DNA from: CAYRSA01 sp964494845
GTDB lineage: Bacteria; Patescibacteriota; Saccharimonadia; Saccharimonadales; JAGQNJ01
Reading direction: 5' to 3'
Length of the DNA stretch: 11,625 bases
NCBI GenBank assembly: GCA_964494845.1
Contig: CAZBSC010000020.1
Span: 1 to 11,625 of the forward strand
Shown here: piece by piece, positions 6,282-11,442 of the stretch
Layout of the letters: the number at the start of each line of letters is the position of its first letter
Numbering within the stretch: the stretch's first letter is position 1
Position numbers and translations under genes: made by a program
The notes under the pieces: generated by a model
What the model was told of the DNA's origin: nothing
The model's database searches: none
Seen by the model: only the letters and a program-made list of their open reading frames with translations

Positions 6282-7264
6282 CTATACTAGTAGTTTTTTG
6301 CGACGAATTATGAAGTGAGCAGCTCCAGAGCCGATCCCAGTTATGGATGATGCAATTCCTGCAAACAACCCAGGTCCTGTGTCAGCTAATTTTTGTGGAG
6401 TATTTGGTCCATTTTTACTGACGACTACAACTGCTGGTTTTAGTACACATTGTCCGTTTTCGTCCTTCACCATTCCATCAGGAACTTCAGTTTGCATACC
6501 ATCTATGTTAGGACAAACATCNNNNNNNNNNNNNNNNNNNNNNNNNNNNNNNNNNNNNNNNNNNNNNNNNNNNNNNNNNNNNNNNNNNNNNNNNNNNNNN
6601 NNNNNNNNNNNNNNNNNNNNNCATCAACTTGTTCTGTTACACAGTTGCCGTTATCGTCTTTCACCATTCCATCAGGAACTTCAGTTTGCATACCATCTAT
6701 GTTAGGACAAACATCAACTTGTTCTGTTACACAGTTGCCGTTATCGTCTTTCACCATTCCATCAGGTATTGTAGCTTGATTTCCAGGAATATTTGGGCAA
6801 ACATCTGCAGGAGGTGGAGGAGTGCAAGATTTATTTCCACCTAGTCTGTAGTTTGCTAGCTGGTCTTGAGGCCATTGGTAGTTCGCGTCGCCATTTATTG
6901 ATTTTGGTCGTGTTCCGCCTAGAAGATCGACTTGCCAATAACAATCAGGTATACCTGTGCTAATCGTGTGAGTGCCTGGACCTTTTGTCATTGTGCTGTA
7001 TCCATAGAACTTTTGTGCAGTTAAAGGTGTTCCCTGTTGGTTAGGAAGTTTCCATGCTGCAAGTGTGAAAGATTTTTTACATCCAGAAGTACCTTTAATT
7101 ATTACTGTTGCAGAAGCAGTATTCCCATTAACCTTAATACCGTGGTTGCCTGGTCCGTTTACAATGTCTAGGCTACAAGATGCTGCTTGTGCGGAACCTT
7201 GTTTCACGAATCCAATAGCGCTTATAGCGACTATGGCGATTATTGCTAAGATAAATTTTTTCAC
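6282..7264 (-). CDS. Secreted repeat protein with LAxTG sorting signal, interrupted by assembly gap
   Basis: One gene split by 100 N. The GTG at 7264 is preferred because AAGGAG lies 5 nt before it; an upstream in-frame GTG at 7270 overlaps that ribosome binding site. The product has a signal peptide (about 1-25, ending GSA), a ~120-residue N-terminal domain with several cysteines that I do not recognise, a Thr-Pro-Pro-Pro-Pro hinge, then 30-residue repeats of the form VCPNI..G.Q..(V/I)PDGMVKD(D/E)NG.CV. The C terminus has a cell-wall sorting signal: LADTG (6375-6389), a hydrophobic segment and RRKK. LAxTG is the motif preferred by class E sortases, so the protein is probably attached to the wall; no sortase is in view. 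The two halves are out of frame only because the N count is arbitrary: any gap fitting the 90-bp repeat register restores the frame. It has the strongest promoter here, so is probably abundant. Confidence 0.87.
6432..6801 (-). repeat. 90-bp tandem coding repeats
   Basis: Units of exactly 90 bp (30 codons). 6712-6801 is the first unit in reading order (variant start with NQATIPDG), 6622-6711 is a standard unit, and 6432-6521 is the last, diverging at its 3' end. Between the last two lies the N gap. Adjacent units are nearly identical over much of their length, which points to recent expansion or gene conversion and explains the assembly break. Confidence 0.93.
6522..6621. other. Assembly gap (100 N) within the tandem repeats
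   Basis: Exactly 100 N, the usual placeholder for unknown length. Both flanks stop at the same repeat position: minus-strand sequence ends in GATG before the gap and resumes with GATG after it. The true insert should be a whole number of 90-bp units less 4 nt (for example 86 or 176); alternatively the contigs simply overlap by GATG. Confidence 0.95.
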
Positions 7265-7289
7265 TTCCACTCCTTAATTAATTTTGTCG

Positions 7290-7304
7290 GGTGTCTCACA
7301 CACC
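7290..7304 (-). promoter_or_regulatory. Small hairpin in the surface-protein mRNA leader
   Basis: GGTGT/ACACC, a 5-bp stem with a 5-nt loop, lies a few bases after the predicted transcription start (about 7307) and about 26 nt before the start codon. It may stabilise the 5' end of the mRNA. It is short and could be chance. Confidence 0.3.
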
Positions 7305-7313
7305 TATGACAGA

Positions 7314-7342
7314 ATTATATACCATAGAGTTAACATTGTCAA
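7314..7342 (-). promoter_or_regulatory. Exact-consensus promoter of the surface-protein gene
   Basis: On the minus strand TTGACA (7342-7337), 17-nt spacer, TATAAT (7319-7314): both boxes match the sigma-70 consensus at all six positions with ideal spacing. The expected start near 7307 gives a leader of about 43 nt carrying the AAGGAG ribosome binding site. Confidence 0.9.
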
Positions 7343-7354
7343 CCATTAAAATAC

Positions 7355-7377
7355 ATTATTGCCATAACCGCAATAAT
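7355..7377 (-). terminator. Likely terminator after rpmG
   Basis: ATTATTGC (7355-7362) and GCAATAAT (7370-7377) form an 8-bp stem with a 7-nt loop, 23 nt after the rpmG stop. On the minus strand it is followed by GTATTTTAA. The stem is A/T-rich, so efficiency is uncertain. It lies just upstream of the surface-protein promoter, insulating the two genes. Confidence 0.5.
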
Positions 7378-7400
7378 TGTGGATCAGATTACTGTCAATA

Positions 7401-7607
7401 CTATTTTTTGCGGGGTTTTACTTCGTTGCGACCTAGGCTTTTTTTCGTCTCTGTATAAGTAACGTGTTTTCTCAAACTAGGATCATATTTTCGGAGCGAT
7501 AATTTGTCTGGGCTATTTTGGAAACTCTTCACAGAATAATAAGTCCGGCGGCCGGATTCTTCTGATACTAGACCAATTACTTTGCGTTTTGCTGCTTTTT
7601 TCGCCAT
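7401..7607 (-). CDS. rpmG: Large-subunit ribosomal protein bL33
   Basis: A 68-residue basic protein with the bL33 pattern: a YYSVKSFQNSPDKL segment followed by LRKYDPSLRKHVTYTETK, matching the strand core of the family. It is the cysteine-free (zinc-independent) form: the CxxC positions of zinc-binding L33 are replaced (YDPSLRKH). It has a basic N-terminal extension (AKKAAKRK) and a basic tail (about 10 residues), making it longer than the usual 50-55 residues. It sits 281 nt from the divergent tRNA-Thr(TGT). L33 genes beside tRNA genes are common in bacteria (rpmG near tRNA-Trp/secE or tRNA-Thr). No Shine-Dalgarno precedes the ATG. A weak TTGATA-17-TAATCT pair (7645-7617) ends 9 nt upstream, again suggesting a near-leaderless start. 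Confidence 0.92.
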   Translation of the reverse strand: MAKKAAKRKVIGLVSEESGRRTYYSVKSFQNSPDKLSLRKYDPSLRKHVTYTETKKSLGRNEVKPRKK

Positions 7608-7888
7608 ATGATGTATAGATTAACAGATACAGTCAATATTATCAATAGTAATTCTAGGTCGTATACAACAGGAGTAGAATAATCATCAAGAACAGTTGTT
7701 ATTTAACCCCTGTTCTGCTACACTTTGTCGGTGATTTGTACATATAGTATTTGTATTTTCACATATTTTTACAAACCAAGCTTTAGCTGTTTGTGAAATT
7801 TAGAGGAAGAGGAGCGGTGAGCTAGGTAATTTAGGCGGATATTTATTTTGCGCATAAATTTTCCTAGCTGACAAGCTATCTCATACGA
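7608..7888. other. 281-bp divergent intergenic region between rpmG and tRNA-Thr(TGT)
   Basis: No convincing ORF on either strand. The rpmG side holds weak promoter-like boxes. Further right are several inverted repeats: GAACAG (7690-7695)/CTGTTC (7710-7715); ACAAAC/GTTTGT around AGCTTTAGCT near 7770-7795; and the long hairpin at 7820-7869 described separately. No tRNA or named RNA family is recognised. A promoter for the tRNA series must lie here, but I cannot single out boxes. Confidence 0.6.
7820..7878 (+). promoter_or_regulatory. Hairpin with two alternative pairings before tRNA-Thr(TGT)
   Basis: AGCTAGG (7820-7826) plus AATTTA (7828-7833) pair with TAAATT (7855-7860) plus CCTAGCT (7863-7869): 13 bp with one small internal loop. 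TAGCT within the right arm (7865-7869) can instead pair with AGCTA (7874-7878) across a GACA loop. The two pairings exclude each other. The structure ends 10 nt before the tRNA, so it may be part of the precursor or a control element. Confidence 0.4.
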
Positions 7889-7965
7889 GCCGCCTTAGCT
7901 CAGTTGGTTAGAGCGACAGTTTTGTAAACTGTAGGTCGTCGGTTCGAATCCGACAGGCGGCTCCA
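7889..7965 (+). tRNA. tRNA-Thr (anticodon TGT)
   Basis: A full cloverleaf. Acceptor GCCGCCT/AGGCGGC; D arm GCTC/GAGC. Anticodon stem ACAGT/ACTGT has loop TTTGTAA with anticodon TGT, reading ACA and probably other ACN codons. T stem GTCGG/CCGAC carries loop TTCGAAT. Discriminator T is followed by encoded CCA (7963-7965). It is the first gene of the plus-strand tRNA series. Confidence 0.97.
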
Positions 7966-8113
7966 CAGAAAACTTCTGCCAGTTTACTGAAAAGAAGTTT
8001 TCGAGGAAGCAACTGCAGCCCAAAGGGCTACAGGCGGCTCCATGAATACCGTGCGAGAGTATTCATAACGAGTGGAGTTTACAGAGGTGTTGTGGCCCCT
8101 ACGGGGCCTACAC
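7966..8113 (+). other. Hairpin-rich spacer between tRNA-Thr and tRNA-Tyr
   Basis: A 148-nt transcribed spacer with four successive perfect hairpins. GAAAACTTCT/AGAAGTTTTC (7968-7977/7993-8002) is the first. AGCCC-AAA-GGGCT (8017-8029) is the second. ATGAATAC/GTATTCAT (8042-8049/8059-8066) is the third. GGCCCC-TAC-GGGGCC (8094-8108) is the fourth, extendable by three pairs with one bulge. None has a T run, so these are not obvious terminators. No ORF and no known RNA family is recognised. It may be a processed by-product RNA or a processing signal for the tRNA precursor. Confidence 0.55.
8030..8042 (+). repeat. Copy of the tRNA-Thr 3' end, 77 nt downstream
   Basis: ACAGGCGGCTCCA here is identical to the last 13 nt of tRNA-Thr(TGT) at 7953-7965, including the CCA. 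The offset, 77 nt, equals the tRNA length. The intervening 64 nt do not align as a tRNA, so it is a 3'-end duplication and not a second gene. Confidence 0.85.
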
Positions 8114-8199
8114 GCAGGGTTAGTGAAGCGGTCAAACACGACAGACTGTAAATCTGTTGGCTTATGCCTTCGTAGGTTCGAATCCTACACCCTGCACCA
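8114..8199 (+). tRNA. tRNA-Tyr (anticodon GTA)
   Basis: A class II tRNA with a long variable arm. Acceptor GCAGGGT/ACCCTGC; anticodon stem ACAGA/TCTGT with loop CTGTAAA, anticodon GTA at 8148-8150. The variable arm spans about 8158-8171. T stem GTAGG/CCTAC carries loop TTCGAAT. Discriminator A, encoded CCA at 8197-8199. It follows tRNA-Thr(TGT), an order also seen in the E. coli thrU-tyrU-glyT-thrT cluster. Confidence 0.96.
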
Positions 8200-8232
8200 C
8201 AGATTTGAGCATTAGGTAATTGCGATTATTTT

Positions 8233-8529
8233 ATGAAAAACGATAAATATAAGTCAGCGCGTGGTGATTGGTCTCGAATTTTAGATATTAGCTGCGAAAA
8301 TTGCGAAAAGCATGTTTGTTTCTATCAAAAAGACGGACCCGGCCCATTAAAGCGTATGTATACAGACAGAATTATTGGCCTTAAACCTGCTAGTAAGAAT
8401 TTGGTATGTCTTAGTTGTGGAGACGAGCTCGGACTACAAATGATATATAAAAAAGAAAATCGTCCAGCATACAGACTATTCCAAAACTCAGTAAATAAGA
8501 AAATTACTAAGCAGTCTGTATTAAAATAG
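8233..8529 (+). CDS. Small zinc-ribbon-like protein of unknown function
   Basis: A 98-residue protein with two CxxC pairs, C21-E-N-C24 and C59-L-S-C62, about 35 residues apart: the spacing of a treble-clef or zinc-ribbon fold. An extra C29 is present. Between the pairs is a KDGPGPLKRMY-DRI segment that I believe recurs in small CPR proteins, from memory only. The tail (about 70-98) is basic. It starts 33 nt after tRNA-Tyr with no Shine-Dalgarno and no convincing promoter of its own, so it may be expressed from the tRNA transcript. Binding of RNA or the ribosome would suit the tRNA setting but is speculation. A hairpin at 8639-8657 probably ends the transcript. Confidence 0.8.
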   Translation: MKNDKYKSARGDWSRILDISCENCEKHVCFYQKDGPGPLKRMYTDRIIGLKPASKNLVCLSCGDELGLQMIYKKENRPAYRLFQNSVNKKITKQSVLK

Positions 8530-8638
8530 TTTCAACATCGTAGTTTCGTTGCACCAAACAAACGGTCTGGTATACTGTTAGGTTTTTCGTTTGATTTCGT
8601 ACAAGATTCGAATCTACTATGTTGGACTTCGTAAATGC

Positions 8639-8657
8639 AAAATGCCTGTGGCATTTT
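8639..8657 (+). terminator. Candidate terminator after the zinc-ribbon gene
   Basis: AAAATGCC-TGT-GGCATTTT, an 8-bp perfect stem with a triloop; the right arm ends in TTTT. It lies about 110 nt after the CDS. The rest of the 8530-8760 spacer contains no ORF or RNA gene that I recognise. Confidence 0.5.
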
Positions 8658-8733
8658 CCAAGGAAATCTAATCATTAAAACTTGTTATCAAAGCATAGTT
8701 TCCTGGCTACAGAACGTGTTCGAAACCTACGAG

Positions 8734-8754
8734 TTGTACTGATTTTGGTACAAT
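8734..8754 (+). promoter_or_regulatory. Extended -10 promoter with overlapping palindrome
   Basis: TGG-TACAAT (8746-8754) is an extended -10 element ending 6 nt before the ATG at 8761, so transcription should begin at or beside the start codon. TTGTAC (8734-8739) and GTACAA (8748-8753) form an inverted repeat covering the box, which could be an operator. There is no good -35, as often with extended -10 promoters. Confidence 0.55.
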
Positions 8755-8760
8755 ATTATT

Positions 8761-8928
8761 ATGAAGTGCCCAGTTTGTAAGAAAGAAATGAAAAAAGTCC
8801 GTTGGGAATTGTCCAATAACTTTAAGATCAAAGAGCTTTACCGTGAATACGATAAAAACACATACGAATGTGCCGAAGACGATGTATGGGTCACTGTAGA
8901 AACCCCTGTTGCTAACAGTGGCGAATAA
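8761..8928 (+). CDS. 55-residue CxxC mini-protein
   Basis: Starts MKCPVCKKEMKK, giving a CxxC zinc knuckle right at the N terminus, followed by an Arg/Lys- and Trp-containing stretch, a YREYDKNTYECAEDD segment with a third Cys, and a short acidic and neutral tail. I translated it by hand and it ends at TAA. Support for a real gene: an extended -10 element placed 6 nt upstream, a clean zinc-knuckle start, and its position in the tRNA series. With three cysteines plus Asp/Glu it could bind one metal ion or pair with another chain. I believe near-identical small proteins occur in Saccharibacteria, from memory only. Its last codons overlap the -35 of the following tRNA-Thr promoter. Function unknown. 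Confidence 0.78.
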   Translation: MKCPVCKKEMKKVRWELSNNFKIKELYREYDKNTYECAEDDVWVTVETPVANSGE

Positions 8929-8938
8929 AATATATAAT
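8909..8938 (+). promoter_or_regulatory. Promoter of tRNA-Thr(GGT)
   Basis: TTGCTA (8909-8914), 18-nt spacer, TATAAT (8933-8938, exact). The expected start is near 8945, three bases before the mature tRNA. The -35 lies within the 3' end of the mini-protein gene. Confidence 0.65.
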
Positions 8939-8947
8939 GTAGTATAC

Positions 8948-9022
8948 GCCGACATAGCTCAGGGGTAGAGCGCATCCATGGTAAGGATGAGGTCCTGGGT
9001 TCAAATCCCAGTGTCGGCTCCA
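8948..9022 (+). tRNA. tRNA-Thr (anticodon GGT)
   Basis: Acceptor GCCGACA/TGTCGGC; D arm GCTC/GAGC. Anticodon stem CATCC/GGATG has loop ATGGTAA with anticodon GGT, reading ACC and ACT. T stem CTGGG/CCCAG carries loop TTCAAAT. Discriminator T, encoded CCA at 9020-9022. Position 32 is A instead of the usual pyrimidine. It is convergent with the TPR gene, 13 nt away, with no visible terminator between them. Confidence 0.96.
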
Positions 9023-9035
9023 TTTGCTATATTTA

Positions 9036-9707
9036 TTAAATTACAACTCTTCGTTTGGATCGACCAACCCGTTTTTTTTGATTGGTAGAGGCGACAGGCC
9101 GACTGGCAAGTTTCTTCTCGATAGCGTGCGCTTCTTCTATCATATCTCGTTTTTCATAGGCGCTTAATAATAGTTTTAGCGCTTCTCGGCTGGGCTCTAG
9201 CTCGACTGCTTTATCTAGTTCTTGGAACATTAACTTATCATTACCAAGTTTTTCTTGTACTTTTGCGTATGCAATGTGGCGTGCCGCTAGGTTATCTTCG
9301 AGTTTTAGCGCCTGCTCAAAAGCCGTAGCAGCTTTGTCGTAGTTTTCTGTTTCGTAATAGATTAAACCCAGATTATGCAGGCTAGATGCACTGTTTTCGA
9401 TGCTAGAGGCGATCTCGAAACAATCAATTGCATCTTTGTATTCTTTTTGCTTAGCATACAGTATCCCCAATCTGTTATAGGCAGCAGCGTTCCTCTTGTC
9501 TATCTTAAGTATGGTTAATAGTGCCTTTTCGGCACGAACTAGCCTATTATCTCTCATCCCTTGGTGGGCTATGCCCCACAATTGACCAAGTTTGTCACTT
9601 AATTTTCTAGGTAAAGGAGATAAATCGCCATCTCTAATCGTTGCGCTTCTGTAAGCTAGCACGCCGAAACCCATAACCAGTACTAGTCCAAACATTCTAG
9701 GATTCAT
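9036..9707 (-). CDS. Membrane-anchored TPR protein
   Basis: A 223-residue protein with an N-terminal hydrophobic segment (about 5-19, signal-anchor like), a linker, then tandem tetratricopeptide repeats over about 41-203. The clearest are 75-108 (AYNRLGILYAKQKEYKDAI) and 109-140 (HNLGLIYYETENYDKAATAF), with two or three degenerate units around them. The tail (204-223) is strongly basic. TPR domains are protein-binding scaffolds, and nothing here points to a specific partner. Orientation is uncertain: few charges precede the helix, and the basic tail would favour a cytoplasmic C terminus. It is the last gene of the trpS-rluD-holB run, 16 nt after the delta'-like gene. No Shine-Dalgarno precedes the ATG. 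Confidence 0.85.
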   Translation of the reverse strand: MNPRMFGLVLVMGFGVLAYRSATIRDGDLSPLPRKLSDKLGQLWGIAHQGMRDNRLVRAEKALLTILKIDKRNAAAYNRLGILYAKQKEYKDAIDCFEIASSIENSASSLHNLGLIYYETENYDKAATAFEQALKLEDNLAARHIAYAKVQEKLGNDKLMFQELDKAVELEPSREALKLLLSAYEKRDMIEEAHAIEKKLASRPVASTNQKKRVGRSKRRVVI

Positions 9708-9723
9708 TATATATGGGTTTTAT

Positions 9724-10587
9724 CTAGATGTTAAGAAATAAGTCTGTGAGCACTAGTTTTGGGCTTGCATTTTTATCTAAGGATTTTTGTGCTCTCGCAA
9801 CACGTTTCGAAATTGCCTGCCACCTGGTTGCATCTGTCATTTTTCCCATTTTTAGGGTGTTTTTAACTGAAGCATGCGCCAGTAAAGAGAATGTGTCTAA
9901 GAATGCGGTGACTTTGTCTTTATCCTTAACTAGCCTTGTCACTTCCAATAGCTTGTCGTGTTGGCTTAGTGATAAAATATGTTTTACATCTGTGATTGCG
10001 TCTGTTAGGTCGGTTTTCTCGCCCCGCAGGATAGCACTCATTAACCCCATGTTCCCATTCCCCAACCTGTAAGCTTGTTGAATTACTTCTGTTCCGTATT
10101 TGGGCCCGAAGTATTTTTCTGCAGCAGTCTGCGGAACTGCGTGTACTCGTATTTCTCTTGCTCGTGAGGCCACTGTCTCTAAGACATCGGACATTTTAGG
10201 CATACACAGAATAAAAACTGTCGCTTCTTTCGTATCTTCCAGAGTCTTCAGTAGTGCATTTTGTGCTTCCTGGCCCAGTGTTTGAGCATTCTCTATTATG
10301 ATAACTTGGCGAATTTTGCTTTTCCCAGGGACAACCCTGATCAGATCTGTTTGCACCTGCCTGATTGAGTCGATCGATATATGATTATTTTCTGGTTTAA
10401 TTTGAATCAGGTAAGGATATGTCGAAAGTTTGTCATAGTTAATCTCCAGCAGTTCTGCCGCAATTTTTTTGGCTAAATAATGTTTACCTGAACCGGGGTT
10501 ACCGCTGATAACTATCACTGGACTTGGCTTATCTAGGTATTCGTTTATGCTGGTTTCTGTCGCTTTTGATAAAACTACGTCTCTCAT
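9724..10587 (-). CDS. holB: DNA polymerase III delta'-like clamp-loader subunit
   Basis: A 287-residue AAA+ protein of the HolB type. Delta' is the rigid stator of the clamp loader, which opens the sliding clamp for DNA polymerase III. Visible parts: a P-loop-like GNPGSGKH (29-36); the HISIDSIRQVQ helix typical of DnaX/HolB proteins; the degenerate Walker B region VIIIENAQTLGQEAQNALLKTLED (shown in part: IIIEN at 97-100, NALLKTLED to 118); and SRAREI (141-146), the place of the SRC arginine-finger motif. In the P loop the usual Thr/Ser is His36, and Walker B has E-N instead of D-E, so it probably does not hydrolyse ATP. That fits delta', not the DnaX motor. There is no zinc module: its cysteines are not clustered. 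The C-terminal helical collar domain spans about 190-287. Its ATG overlaps the rluD stop by 4 nt (ATGA), indicating translational coupling. Confidence 0.87.
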   Translation of the reverse strand: MRDVVLSKATETSINEYLDKPSPVIVISGNPGSGKHYLAKKIAAELLEINYDKLSTYPYLIQIKPENNHISIDSIRQVQTDLIRVVPGKSKIRQVIIIENAQTLGQEAQNALLKTLEDTKEATVFILCMPKMSDVLETVASRAREIRVHAVPQTAAEKYFGPKYGTEVIQQAYRLGNGNMGLMSAILRGEKTDLTDAITDVKHILSLSQHDKLLEVTRLVKDKDKVTAFLDTFSLLAHASVKNTLKMGKMTDATRWQAISKRVARAQKSLDKNASPKLVLTDLFLNI

Positions 10588-11441
10588 GACATTATCTTAG
10601 CAAAACCCTCAGGAACATCTGCCGCAAAAACTTTTCGTTCTCGGTTAGGCAATGTGATTTCTAGCATCTGTGCATGGAGCATCAATCTTTCGTGCTTTTT
10701 CCCTCCATAAAGCATATCTCCAACAATTGGGTGGCCTTGGTGTGCTAAATGAACTCTCAACTGATGAGTTCTTCCGGTTTCTGGGGCTAGTTCTAACAAC
10801 GAAAGTTTGTTGTTTACTTTTATTGTTTTATAGCTGGTTGTGGCGGTCTTGCCTTCCTGGGATACATGAAACGTTTTAGGATTCCTGGGATTACGCGCTA
10901 TCGGCATATCAATTATCGCCTCTGGGGGGTTCATAGAGCCCTCTATAACAGCGATATATTGCTTCTTCACCTTACGACTACTGAACTGCTTTTGCAGCCA
11001 CCGAAGGGCTTCTGGCGTTTTTGCACAAATTATCACCCCAGATGTAGCGCGGTCCAAACGATGGACTATCCCTGCCCTTTCCCCATCCATGTCTTTGATC
11101 TTATCTCTTATGAAGGTTGCGACGGTTGCTTCTGGATTAAAACCACCCTTACTGTGTGTTAGTACTCCTGTGGGTTTATCAATGACTAGACAATCATTGT
11201 CCTCGTATAATATCGGCAGGGTTATATCTGGGATTTCGTCTAGATCTTTTGGGTCGAAATAAACAGTTATCTCATTACCGGGTTTTACTTTATATTTTGT
11301 AGGCTGTTTTTCGCCGTTAACAAGAACCTTGTGGTCATTGCACAACTTTACAATCGAACTCCGACTAAGCTGAGGTATTTTTGATACTAAAAACACATCG
11401 AGTCGGTCCTTCTCACCCTGATCTACGACAAACTTCTGCAT
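10584..11441 (-). CDS. RluD-family RNA pseudouridine synthase
   Basis: A 285-residue protein of the RsuA/RluD family, which converts uridines in RNA to pseudouridine. An S4 RNA-binding domain spans about 12-58 (RLDVFL start, VLVNG near 39-43). The catalytic domain includes DNDCLVIDKPTGVLTH, the active-site motif HRLDRATSG with nucleophile D130, and GRTHQLRVHLAHQGHPIVGD. The S4 plus catalytic layout matches RluD/RluC/YlyB. The exact target, most likely 23S rRNA, cannot be fixed from sequence. I place the start at ATG 11441, one base after the trpS stop (TAA-C-ATG), because it fits the usual family N terminus. A longer reading from TTG at 11459 would overlap trpS by 17 nt and adds nothing conserved. 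Downstream holB overlaps it by 4 nt. Confidence 0.93.
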   Translation of the reverse strand: MQKFVVDQGEKDRLDVFLVSKIPQLSRSSIVKLCNDHKVLVNGEKQPTKYKVKPGNEITVYFDPKDLDEIPDITLPILYEDNDCLVIDKPTGVLTHSKGGFNPEATVATFIRDKIKDMDGERAGIVHRLDRATSGVIICAKTPEALRWLQKQFSSRKVKKQYIAVIEGSMNPPEAIIDMPIARNPRNPKTFHVSQEGKTATTSYKTIKVNNKLSLLELAPETGRTHQLRVHLAHQGHPIVGDMLYGGKKHERLMLHAQMLEITLPNRERKVFAADVPEGFAKIMS

Positions 11442-11442
11442 G

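Noticed and set aside
6432..6801. CRISPR-like regular repeats
   Set aside because: The 90-bp units are contiguous with no spacers, keep an open frame, and encode a clear protein repeat.
7265..7270. GTG at 7270 as start of the surface protein
   Set aside because: It overlaps the AAGGAG ribosome binding site; the GTG at 7264 is 5 nt after it and gives the usual short basic start of a signal peptide.
7966..8042. Second, degenerate tRNA-Thr gene
   Set aside because: Only the last 13 nt match. The remaining 64 nt align poorly with the tRNA and fold into a different hairpin.
8707..9023. Minus-strand ORFs opposite the mini-protein and tRNA-Thr(GGT)
   Set aside because: They read through the complement of a tRNA and of a well-supported plus-strand gene, with no features of their own.
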